This document shows, one piece after another, positions 16,254-23,863 of a DNA stretch of 52,511 bases. Under the pieces are notes generated by a model. The model ran no database searches, was not told the origin of the DNA, and worked only from the letters and a program-made list of their open reading frames with translations. The stretch comes from Pseudomonas fluorescens. GTDB taxonomy: Bacteria; Pseudomonadota; Gammaproteobacteria; Pseudomonadales; Pseudomonadaceae. The stretch covers positions 1 through 52,511 of the forward strand of contig NZ_KZ478022.1 in NCBI RefSeq assembly GCF_002837185.1. The letters are read 5' to 3'. Each line of letters starts with the position of its first letter. The first letter of the stretch is position 1. Both the position numbers and the translations under genes were made by a program.

Positions 16254-17051
16254 TTAGCGCAGGAGCCGATACAGGTCGTCTCGAGTGATCTTGCCATCGC
16301 GCAGGAACCCGAAAACGTTGTCCATCGAGCCCTTGAGCTCCGAACGATTCATGATTTCCCTCGACAGTTGGGTGATGCTGTCGGTTGGCGCATGACCATA
16401 AAGCGGGCGCGCAGCGAGCTGTGCGAACTTGTTGATATCGATGGCGTTTCTGTCAGCGCTCCACCACGGCCCTTTCAACGCACTGAAGTTATTCAGGACA
16501 TTCTGGGCAAGTTGTCTGTCGTCCTGAAGCTTCAGAGGGTTGGACGAAAGAATGAATTTATTGATGTCGTCTTTGGACAAGGACTGGTCCAAAGACCCCG
16601 TTCCGTTATTTCGATCCAGAGCCTGCATCAGGCCTGGGCGCTTGAGCAACTCCCTGGCCAGCCTGATATTCGCATCCCGCTCCGGGTTACCGGTCAGGGG
16701 CCGACCGGCCAGCTTATCGACATGTCCAGGCGTGACGTTCGGTGCATACCAGGGTTTGAACGCGTTGTAGCTATTCAACAGCCCCTGAGCCAACAGCTCG
16801 TTGCTTTGCTTGCCGTAATAAGGATCCGGCAGCGTGGGGTTGGGACGTGGAGGTGGGCCTGGATTGAAGCCGGATTTCGAAGACTGCGTTGCGCTGTCGA
16901 AAACCGGGCCGGGCTGACTCGCCGACTGCTCGAAACTTGGGCCTGCCGCGCCCGCACCCTTGGCCGCAGGGCTGGGTTGGGCGGCTGCAGGCGGCTGCGA
17001 GAGGTTGTCAATGGCTGAGGGCAACGCTTGATTGGATGCGGATACCGACAT
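16254..17051 (-). CDS. Putative type III secreted protein B, two repeat modules (HrpL regulon)
   Basis: The N-terminus of this 265-residue protein, MSVSASNQALPSAI, has an aliphatic residue at position 3, no acidic residue before position 15 and high Ser content: a textbook Pseudomonas type III export signal. A Pro/Ser/Ala-rich linker runs to about 80. Two clear repeats follow at about 86-168 and 180-264. They align on LLNSYNAFK/VLNNFSALK, KLAGRPLTG/QLAARPLYG, LARELLKRPGLM/LSREIMNRSELK and a terminal D-G-x-(I/L)-(S/T)-x-D-D-(I/L) element like half an EF-hand. It is a paralogue of protein A. The ATG at 17051 has a GGAG Shine-Dalgarno 7 bases away; the longer frame to 17273 runs through the promoter and is rejected. 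No chaperone gene is seen. Function (effector, translocator helper or harpin-like) unknown. Confidence 0.75.
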   Translation of the reverse strand: MSVSASNQALPSAIDNLSQPPAAAQPSPAAKGAGAAGPSFEQSASQPGPVFDSATQSSKSGFNPGPPPRPNPTLPDPYYGKQSNELLAQGLLNSYNAFKPWYAPNVTPGHVDKLAGRPLTGNPERDANIRLARELLKRPGLMQALDRNNGTGSLDQSLSKDDINKFILSSNPLKLQDDRQLAQNVLNNFSALKGPWWSADRNAIDINKFAQLAARPLYGHAPTDSITQLSREIMNRSELKGSMDNVFGFLRDGKITRDDLYRLLR

Positions 17052-17148
17052 GTGGTGCTCCAGTTCTGATTTAGGGCGGTGCCTTGCTGCTGCAGTTGTG
17101 CCAGCGATGAATGAACCGTGGCGCAGGTATGCACCAGCAGGCATTTGC

Positions 17149-17177
17149 TGTGTGGCAGAGCGATGGCATTGGGTTCC
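17149..17177 (-). promoter_or_regulatory. hrp box (HrpL promoter) for secreted protein B
   Basis: The minus strand reads GGAACC, 16 bases, then CCACACA: the same exact fit and same 3' element as the box at 15716-15744. It is 98 bases upstream of the ATG at 17051. The rest of the 17078-17469 interval holds no supported gene. Confidence 0.88.
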
Positions 17178-17469
17178 TCGACGTGTTGAAAACTTCTGAA
17201 TGCGGGTAGGAAGGAGGTCGTGACAGATGAAAGGCACACCGCGAAATTTTCCCCATTCACAGCACAACGCCAATCGCCGCTCACCCTGGGCAGGATGAGC
17301 GGCAGGTCGCGGCCCTTGAACGGCACATCGCCTTCAGAGGGGGCCTTGGTGTACGTGAGAAATCACAGTTCCATCGGTTATTCCCCGTCGTCCCGCGCAA
17401 CAGCATGCTGAACTTCCATTGCCCCGCATCAGTCAGCACAAAAGACTCTCATTAAACAGCGGGTGGGTG

Positions 17470-18270
17470 ATGCAGATTTCCTTGCAGCAACAAGTGGCCT
17501 TGGTCACCGGTGCCAGCTCCGGCATCGGCGCGGGTGCAGCCAAAGCGCTGGCCGAGGCCGGAGCAGCCGTGGTGCTTAACTACAATTCCCAGGCGGCACC
17601 GGCCGAAACGCTCGCGGCGCAGATCAATGCCAACGGTGGCCGAGCCATTGCCGTCGCTGGGGACGTGTCCAAAGAAGCCGACGTCGAACGTCTGTTCGCC
17701 CAGACCCTCGATGCCTTCGGCCATCTGGATATTCTCGTCGCCAACTCCGGCCTGCAGAAAGACGCCAACCTGGTCGACATGAGCCTCGAGGACTGGAACA
17801 CGGTGATTGGCGTCAACCTCACCGGTCAATTTCTCTGCGCACGCGCTGCAGTGCGAATTTTCAACCGCCAGGGTGTGCGTGAGGGCGTGTCCCGCGCCGC
17901 CGGCAAGATCATCCATATGAGCTCGGTGCACCAGTTGATTCCCTGGGCCGGGCACGTGAATTACGCAGCGTCCAAAGGCGGTGTGGAGATGCTGATGCGC
18001 ACCCTCGCCCAGGAGGTCAGCGAGCAGCGCATTCGGATCAACGGGATTGCGCCGGGGGCGATTCGCACGGCGATCAACCGTGCGGCCACTGAAGGCGCCG
18101 CAGAACAGGAGCTGCTCAAGTTGATTCCCTACGGCCGCGTCGGCGATGTGCAAGACGTGGCGAATGCGGTGGTGTGGCTAGCCAGCGACGCGTCCGATTA
18201 CGTGGTCGGCAGCACCCTGTTCATCGATGGCGGCATGAGCCTTTATCCGGAGTTTCGTGGCAATGGTTGA
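17470..18270 (+). CDS. SDR-family oxidoreductase (glucose 1-dehydrogenase-like)
   Basis: This 266-residue classical short-chain dehydrogenase has the NAD(P)-binding motif TGASSGIG (13-20), the NSG variant of the NAG motif (92-94) and the catalytic Ser152-Tyr165-Lys169 set. The C-terminal segment (VANAVVWLASDASDYVVGSTLFIDGG) is typical of the glucose 1-dehydrogenase-like group. The ATG at 17470 follows GGGTGGGTG; an open frame extends to 17419. It overlaps the GH15 gene by 14 bases, suggesting one transcript and perhaps oxidation of the sugar the glycosidase releases. The true substrate is not determined by the sequence. Confidence 0.85.
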   Translation: MQISLQQQVALVTGASSGIGAGAAKALAEAGAAVVLNYNSQAAPAETLAAQINANGGRAIAVAGDVSKEADVERLFAQTLDAFGHLDILVANSGLQKDANLVDMSLEDWNTVIGVNLTGQFLCARAAVRIFNRQGVREGVSRAAGKIIHMSSVHQLIPWAGHVNYAASKGGVEMLMRTLAQEVSEQRIRINGIAPGAIRTAINRAATEGAAEQELLKLIPYGRVGDVQDVANAVVWLASDASDYVVGSTLFIDGGMSLYPEFRGNG

Positions 18271-20089
18271 TTTGAAGAACGAACCACAAAGTGCCATCGA
18301 TGCCCACGGCATCATCGGCGACATGCGCAGCGCAGCGTTGGTGAATGACCGGGGTAGTATCGATTTTTTCTGCTGGCCGGAATTCGACAGTCCATCGATC
18401 TTTTGCGCGTTGCTCGACAGCCCCGAGGCCGGCACCTTCCAGCTCACCCCGGACTTGCCCAATGCACGCCGCGAGCAGATCTACCTGCCCGACACCAATG
18501 TGCTGCAAACCCGTTGGCTCAGCGATGCGGCGGTGGTGGAAATCACTGATTTGCTGGCCGTCAGCGAAGAAGTCGATGATCTACCTTTATTGATCCGCCG
18601 CGTGCGAGTGGTCAGCGGCACGGCGACGCTCCATCTACGCTGCGCCGTGCGCCATGACTACGCCCGCGCCAAGACCCACGCCGAGGCCGTCGATCGAGGC
18701 GTGTTGTTCCGCGCGGACGGTCAGCCCGGACTACGGCTGGCGGGCAGCCACCCGTTGACCCTCGACAAACATGTCGCGACGGCCAGCTTCACCCTGGCCC
18801 AGAACGAGAGCGCTGAATTCGTCCTCGGCGGCCAGGACGATCCCCGCGTGACGAACGCCTGCCCCGACCTCTACCTGGAACGCACCTTGAAGTTCTGGCG
18901 CAGTTGGATCGGTCAATCGAACTACCGCGGACGCTGGCGTGAAATGGTCAACCGCTCGGCCCTCGCGCTGAAGTTGCTGACCTCACGCAAACACGGCGCA
19001 ATCATCGCCGCCGCCACCTTCGGCCTGCCCGAGACACCCGGCGGCGAGCGCAATTGGGACTACCGCTACACCTGGATCCGCGACGCTTCGTTTACCGTCT
19101 ACGCGTTCATGCGCCTGGGTTTCGTCGAGGAAGCCAACGCCTACATGCGCTGGCTCAAGGGTCGGGTCAGCGACTGTTGCGGCCAACCGACCAAAATCAA
19201 CATCCTGTACGGCATCGATGGCCGCCAGGAGTTGTCGGAAACCACCCTGGATCACCTCAGCGGCCATGGCGGCGCCCAGCCGGTGCGCGTGGGCAATGAA
19301 GCGTTTGACCAGGTCCAGTTGGATATCTACGGCGAGCTGATGGATGCGGTTTACCTGGTCAATAAATACGGCGAAGCCATCTCCCACGAAGGCTGGAAGC
19401 ACACCGTGGAAGTGGTCGATCAAGTCTGCGAAATCTGGAATCAGCAAGACGTCGGCATCTGGGAAATGCGTGGCGAGCAGCATCACTTCCTGCACTCGCG
19501 CCTGATGTGCTGGGTGGCCGTGGACCGGGCGATCCGCCTGGCGTCCAAGCGCTCGTTACCGGCGCCGTTCGCGCGTTGGGACCAGACCCGCCAAGCGATC
19601 TATGCCGATATCTGGAGCAACTTCTGGAACGAAGAACGTGGGCATTTCGTGCAGCACATCGGCAGTACCGCCCTCGACGGCTCGATGCTGTTGATGCCGC
19701 TGGTGCGCTTCGTTGCCGCCACCGATCCACGCTGGTTGTCGACACTGGAGGCGATCCAGAAAAGCCTGGTCCGCGATGGCATGGTCTACCGTTATCGCAA
19801 CGACGACAGCCAGATCGATGGGTTACAAGGCACTGAAGGCGCGTTTGCCGCGTGTTCGTTCTGGTACGTCGAATGCCTGGCCCGCGCCGGCCAGGTGGAA
19901 AAGGCTCACCTTGAGTTCGAGCAACTGCTGCGCTACGCCAACCCGCTGGGGCTGTACGCCGAAGAGTTCGACAGCCAGGCACGGCACCTGGGGAACACGC
20001 CCCAGGCATTGAGCCATTTGGCGCTGATCAGTGCGGCGACGTTTCTGGACCGTAAACTCAGTGGTGCGAAAACGGTATGGCAACCATGA
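18257..20089 (+). CDS. Glycoside hydrolase family 15 protein (glucoamylase/trehalase-like)
   Basis: This 610-residue protein has no signal peptide, so it is likely cytoplasmic. The N-terminal beta-sandwich domain spans about 1-215 (IDFFCWPEFDSPSIFCALLD) and the (alpha/alpha)6 barrel about 230-600. GH15 marks are NWDYRYTWIRDASF (266-279), GIWEMRG with the probable general acid Glu403, and GLYAEEFD near 580 for the general base. It probably releases glucose from trehalose or an alpha-glucan; bacterial intracellular GH15 proteins of this size include trehalases. The start is GTG at 18257 or ATG at 18263; the GGAG at 18249 suits either. Confidence 0.88.
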   Translation: MAMVDLKNEPQSAIDAHGIIGDMRSAALVNDRGSIDFFCWPEFDSPSIFCALLDSPEAGTFQLTPDLPNARREQIYLPDTNVLQTRWLSDAAVVEITDLLAVSEEVDDLPLLIRRVRVVSGTATLHLRCAVRHDYARAKTHAEAVDRGVLFRADGQPGLRLAGSHPLTLDKHVATASFTLAQNESAEFVLGGQDDPRVTNACPDLYLERTLKFWRSWIGQSNYRGRWREMVNRSALALKLLTSRKHGAIIAAATFGLPETPGGERNWDYRYTWIRDASFTVYAFMRLGFVEEANAYMRWLKGRVSDCCGQPTKINILYGIDGRQELSETTLDHLSGHGGAQPVRVGNEAFDQVQLDIYGELMDAVYLVNKYGEAISHEGWKHTVEVVDQVCEIWNQQDVGIWEMRGEQHHFLHSRLMCWVAVDRAIRLASKRSLPAPFARWDQTRQAIYADIWSNFWNEERGHFVQHIGSTALDGSMLLMPLVRFVAATDPRWLSTLEAIQKSLVRDGMVYRYRNDDSQIDGLQGTEGAFAACSFWYVECLARAGQVEKAHLEFEQLLRYANPLGLYAEEFDSQARHLGNTPQALSHLALISAATFLDRKLSGAKTVWQP

Positions 20090-20114
20090 TATCCACACTG
20101 CCCAGGAGCCGGTC

Positions 20115-21017
20115 ATGACCACCCTCGCCCCACTGCTCTACGTGCGCACGTCCATGCTCGATATCGCCTATGAAACCCACGGCCCGCTCGACGGTGAGCC
20201 GGTGATCCTGCTGCACGGTTTTCCCTACGACCCTCGCGGCTACGACGACATCGCGCCGGGCCTGGCCGAGCAAGGTTATCGCGTGCTGGTGCCCTACCTG
20301 CGCGGGTACGGCCCCACGCGTTTTATCAATGAGCAGGTCATGCGTTCCGGTCAGCAGGCAGCGCTGGGCAAGGACTTGCTGGACTTCATGGACGCGCTGT
20401 CCATCCCCTGCGCCACCCTGGCCGGTTATGACTGGGGCGGGCGCGCCGCCTGTATCGTCGCGGCGCTGTGGCCGGAACGGGTGCGCGGGTTGGTGACCGG
20501 CGATGGCTACAACATCCAGAACATCGCCCGGTCACTCAAGCCGCGAGCACCTGAGACAGAACACCGCCTGTGGTACCAGTATTACTTTCACACCCAGCGC
20601 GGCGTGGATGGCCTGACCGCCAACCGGCGGGAACTGTGCGAGCTGTTGTGGTCGTTGTGGTCACCGTCCTGGACGCGCGGGCCGAGCCTGTACGCACAAA
20701 CCGCGCCATCGTTCGATAACCCCGATTTTGTCGAGGTGGTGATCCATTCCTACCGCCATCGCTTCCTGTACGCACCGGGCGACCCGGCGCTGGCGTCCAT
20801 CGAGCAGGCATTGGCGCTGCAACCCCCGATTTCGGTGCCGAGCATTTCGCTGTGCGGTGCTGATGACGGCGTGGGGCCGCCGCCTGCAGAAGACGACGAC
20901 ATCGAGCATTTCAGCGGTTTTTATCGACGGCAAGTGCTGCCCGGCGTGGGCCACAATATTCCCCAGGAAGCGCCGCAGGTCACCCTGGCGGCGCTGTTGG
21001 AATTGCTACAGCGGTGA
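20115..21017 (+). CDS. Alpha/beta hydrolase (epoxide hydrolase / dehalogenase-like)
   Basis: This 300-residue alpha/beta hydrolase has oxyanion loop HGFP (34-37), nucleophile elbow GYDWGG with Asp106 in place of Ser, and a late His in GVGHNIP. Aspartate nucleophiles occur in epoxide hydrolases and haloalkane dehalogenases, so an esterase or lipase role is unlikely. AGGAG precedes the ATG by 7 bases. It begins 25 bases after the GH15 gene, possibly in the same transcript. Its last 12 bases overlap the end of the convergent GlxA-type regulator gene. The substrate is unknown. Confidence 0.8.
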   Translation: MTTLAPLLYVRTSMLDIAYETHGPLDGEPVILLHGFPYDPRGYDDIAPGLAEQGYRVLVPYLRGYGPTRFINEQVMRSGQQAALGKDLLDFMDALSIPCATLAGYDWGGRAACIVAALWPERVRGLVTGDGYNIQNIARSLKPRAPETEHRLWYQYYFHTQRGVDGLTANRRELCELLWSLWSPSWTRGPSLYAQTAPSFDNPDFVEVVIHSYRHRFLYAPGDPALASIEQALALQPPISVPSISLCGADDGVGPPPAEDDDIEHFSGFYRRQVLPGVGHNIPQEAPQVTLAALLELLQR

Positions 21018-21971
21018 AAATCGCTCGCGGTACGCCTGGGGCGTCACCGACAGGGCCCGCAGGAAACTGCGCCGCAGGGTCTCTTCACAGCCAAACCCGC
21101 AGTGCACGGCGATGCGTTTGATCGAGGTGGTGCTGTCGGCCAATTGCCGGCGCGCACTCTCGACACGTATCAGCTCCACGGCCCGCGCCGGGGTCTGGCC
21201 GGTTTCGGCGCGGTAGTGGCGCACGAAGCTGCGCTCGCTCATGCCGGCCTGGGCGGCCAGCGTGGAAATACTCAGGTCCAGGCTCAGGTTCTCGGCGATC
21301 CAGGCGTGCAGCTCGGCAAAGCGGCTGTCGCTCTTTTGCAGGGATAAAGTAACGCTGAATTGCGACTGCCCGCCGGGGCGCTTGAGAAACACCACCAGAT
21401 GCCGCGCCACTTCCAGGGCTACGGCACGCCCCAGATCCTCCTCCACCAGGGCCAGGCACAGATCGATACCGGCGGTCACGCCGGCTGAGGTCCACAGCGC
21501 GCCTTGCCGGATAAAAATCGGATTGGACTCCACCGTCAGCGCAGGAAACTTGCGCGCCAGTTCTTCACAACGCGTCCAGTGAGTGGCCACGCGGCAACCG
21601 TCGAGCAGGCCACTGGCGGCCAGCAGGAAAGCGCCGGTACAGACCGAGGCCATGCGCCGGGTGTGCCGCGACTTTTCCCGCACCCAGTGCACCAGCGCCG
21701 GGTCTTCGGCGGCGCCGTATACGCCCCAGCCGCCGGCGATCACCAGCGTGTCGCACGGCTGATCGACGGCGGGCAGCGGATCGGCCAGCAGCCCAAGGCC
21801 CGCAGAAGTCACCACCGGTTTCGCCTGGTCAGCGATCACATTCACCGCATAGGGCAAAGGCGAACCGCGCTGGCGGGCCAGGTCATTGGCCGAAGCGAAT
21901 ACCTGCAGAGGCCCGGTGACATCGAGTACCTGGGCATTATCGAAAGCGAGAACATGAATGACTCTGGGCAT
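21006..21971 (-). CDS. GlxA-family transcriptional regulator (DJ-1/PfpI + AraC HTH)
   Basis: The protein is 321 residues from the ATG at 21971 (MPRVIHVLAFD). The N-terminal DJ-1/PfpI-like ligand domain covers about 1-185, with ASVCTGAFLLAASGLL around the conserved Cys. The C-terminal AraC-type double helix-turn-helix covers about 215-315 (LAAQAGMSERSFVRHYRAETGQTPARAV, then the second HTH with CGFGCEETLRRSFLRALSVTPQAYR). An in-frame TTG at 22010 would add 13 residues, and neither start has a clear ribosome site. It is divergent from a second DJ-1/PfpI gene (inhA-like) that starts 87 bases away, the usual placement of a dedicated regulator. Confidence 0.85.
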   Translation of the reverse strand: MPRVIHVLAFDNAQVLDVTGPLQVFASANDLARQRGSPLPYAVNVIADQAKPVVTSAGLGLLADPLPAVDQPCDTLVIAGGWGVYGAAEDPALVHWVREKSRHTRRMASVCTGAFLLAASGLLDGCRVATHWTRCEELARKFPALTVESNPIFIRQGALWTSAGVTAGIDLCLALVEEDLGRAVALEVARHLVVFLKRPGGQSQFSVTLSLQKSDSRFAELHAWIAENLSLDLSISTLAAQAGMSERSFVRHYRAETGQTPARAVELIRVESARRQLADSTTSIKRIAVHCGFGCEETLRRSFLRALSVTPQAYRERFSPL

Positions 21972-22058
21972 ATTTGGCGAGATCTGTGGGCTCAATGGCG
22001 TATTCGCCAAAGCCTAGGCCTCTAGAGTGGAGCCGTCCACCCCTGACGGAGCTTCATC

Positions 22059-22739
22059 ATGACCTTGCACATCGGCTTTCTGCTATTTCCCGGTATCCAG
22101 CAACTGGACCTGACCGGCCCCTATGACGTGCTCGGTTCGCTGCCGGACGTGAAGCTGCACCTGGTGTGGCAGGACCTGGCACCGGTCACCTCCAGCACCG
22201 GCCTGGTGTTTACGCCGACCATGACCTACGCCGACTGCCCGAAACTCGACGTACTGTGCGTACCCGGCGGCTCGGGCGTTGGGGCATTGATGGAAGACAC
22301 CGGCACCCTGGACTTCCTCAAGGCCCAGGCGCAAACCGTGCGCTACATGACCTCGGTGTGCACCGGCTCGCTGGTACTGGGCGCGGCGGGTCTGCTGCGC
22401 GGTCGCAAAGCCACCACCCATTGGGCCTACCACGACCTGCTCGCGCCACTGGGCGCCATCCCGGTGCAAGCGCGCGTGGTGCGTGACGGCAACCTGTTCA
22501 CCGGCGGTGGGATCACGGCGGGTATCGACTTTGCACTGACTCTGGCGGCGGAGTTGTACAGCGAAGCGGCGGCGCAACTGGTGCAATTGCAAATCGAATA
22601 TGCGCCGGCCCCACCGTTCGACTCGGGCCGCCCGGATACGGCGCCCAGTCATGTGCTGGAGGAAGCCCACAAGCGCACGGCAGAATCGCGCAGGGTGCGT
22701 GGGGAGATTGTTGCGCGGGCGGCGGCGCGCCTGGGTTGA
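22059..22739 (+). CDS. inhA: Isonitrile hydratase-like DJ-1/PfpI protein
   Basis: This 226-residue DJ-1/PfpI-family enzyme has the nucleophile Cys101 in SVCTGSLVLGAAGLL, the residue number reported for the catalytic Cys of Pseudomonas putida isonitrile hydratase, and Asp17 in QQLDLTGP. Isonitrile hydratase adds water to isonitriles to give N-substituted formamides. Length and the GGGITAGIDFAL segment also fit. It has no signal peptide. It is controlled most likely by the divergent GlxA-type regulator. Other PfpI-family amidase activities cannot be excluded. Confidence 0.78.
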   Translation: MTLHIGFLLFPGIQQLDLTGPYDVLGSLPDVKLHLVWQDLAPVTSSTGLVFTPTMTYADCPKLDVLCVPGGSGVGALMEDTGTLDFLKAQAQTVRYMTSVCTGSLVLGAAGLLRGRKATTHWAYHDLLAPLGAIPVQARVVRDGNLFTGGGITAGIDFALTLAAELYSEAAAQLVQLQIEYAPAPPFDSGRPDTAPSHVLEEAHKRTAESRRVRGEIVARAAARLG

Positions 22740-22773
22740 GCCTGAATTCCCACTGATGCATGCAGATCTAAAT

Positions 22774-22800
22774 GTGGGAGAGGGCTCGCCCCTGATAAGC
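22774..22800 (+). repeat. Degenerate REP element
   Basis: gtgggagagggctcgcccct is a degenerate form of the gtgggagggggcttgccccc REP core found elsewhere in the window (23191-23218, 43147-43238). It lies 34 bases after the inhA stop. Confidence 0.6.
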
Positions 22801-22897
22801 ATAAGTATCTACACAACTCTGTAGCGCCCAACGCTAACCACGATGCGCAGCGAGTCGCTCTTGATCTTGATCTTAGGCGCCCCGTTAAACCACGCTG

Positions 22898-23218
22898 GCC
22901 GAACACAGGCTTGAATCCGTGGGCAACCCGGCAGGACGCCGGGTTAGCCGCCCCGCGCCATGGATGGCGCGTGGCGGCGGCCCACGGATTCAAGCCTGCG
23001 TTCGGGCACACCGAGCCTAAGCGAGGTGCCGAGTGGTGGGGCAAGAGCCTTTTTGGTTACTTTTGGCTGGGCCGGCATTCCGGGCTCTTTTCCAAAAGTG
23101 ACCCGCTGTAAAAGCGGAACCAATAGCAGCCGTAACCGCAGAAACGGATATGTACTCGGTCCAATCCAGCATCCTGGTTGGCCCAGAGGCCGCTATCGGG
23201 GGCAAGCCCCCTCCCACC
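22898..23218. repeat. Dispersed repeat copy B with cruciform-forming left half and REP end
   Basis: The right part (22965-23218) repeats window positions 1-236. The left part adds a long inverted repeat: arm 22898-22923 pairs with 22979-23004 at 25 of 26 positions (core AGGCTTGAATCCGTGGGC). Inside it are two further hairpins, AACCCGGC/GCCGGGTT (about 22923-22945) and CGCGCCAT/ATGGCGCG (about 22953-22972), so the DNA or RNA could fold as a branched structure. It ends in an antisense REP core at 23191-23218. No gene is supported in 22740-23341. Confidence 0.85.
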
Positions 23219-23301
23219 CTTTGGACTGCGCTCGACGTCCGATCGGTGATGGGTGCAAGCCACGCTCACTGCACTCATTGCCCATTCCCACACTCAACGA
23301 C

Positions 23302-23320
23302 TAGAATGCGAAACATTATC
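23302..23320 (+). promoter_or_regulatory. Fur-box-like site upstream of the sigma factor gene
   Basis: The 19 bases ending AAACATTATC match the classical Fur box GATAATGATAATCATTATC at 14 of 19 positions. It lies 22 bases upstream of the ECF sigma start, fitting repression by iron. Confidence 0.6.
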
Positions 23321-23341
23321 AATTAAGACGGCTGCGCCGGG

Positions 23342-23863
23342 ATGCCCATGTCGAGCGATCACCCTCTGGACCATGCCGCCATCGGCCAACTGTACCAAAC
23401 CCACCATGCCTGGTTGCGCGGCTGGTTGAGCCGGCGTACCGGCTGCCGCGAGCACGCCGCCGACCTGGCCCAGGAAACCTTCGTGCGCCTGCTCAACGCG
23501 CGCCGGCAACAGACCTTGCAGCAACCACGCGCTTACTTGAGCAGCATTGCGCGCAGTCTGATGATCGACCAATACCGGCGTCGCGAACTGGAGCGCGCCT
23601 ACCTGGAAAGCCTTGCGCATTTCCCACAGGTCGAAGTGCCTTGCGAGGAAACCCGCTTGCTGATCCTCGACAGCCTGGAGCGCATCGACCGTTTGCTCGA
23701 TCAACTCAAACCGCGGGTGCGTGAGGCGTTCCTGCTGGCGCAACTGGACGGCCTGACCTGCCCGCAGATCGCCGTGCGCCTGGGCGTGTCCAGGGCCACG
23801 GTGGAGCGCGACCTGTCCAAGGCGCTGCATGCCTGTTATCGCTTGCGTTATGCCGACTGTTGA
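23342..23863 (+). CDS. FecI-like ECF sigma factor
   Basis: This 173-residue iron-starvation ECF sigma factor has sigma-70 region 2 at about 12-80 (DLAQETFVRLL, then YLSSIARSLMIDQYRRR) and region 4 at about 110-165 (LKPRVREAFLLAQLDGLTCPQIAVRLGVSRATVERDL). It would recruit RNA polymerase to the TonB receptor gene downstream when its anti-sigma factor signals ligand. The ATG at 23342 or 23348 can serve as start. Its last 14 bases overlap the anti-sigma gene. The full sigma/anti-sigma/receptor order is present. Confidence 0.92.
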   Translation: MPMSSDHPLDHAAIGQLYQTHHAWLRGWLSRRTGCREHAADLAQETFVRLLNARRQQTLQQPRAYLSSIARSLMIDQYRRRELERAYLESLAHFPQVEVPCEETRLLILDSLERIDRLLDQLKPRVREAFLLAQLDGLTCPQIAVRLGVSRATVERDLSKALHACYRLRYADC

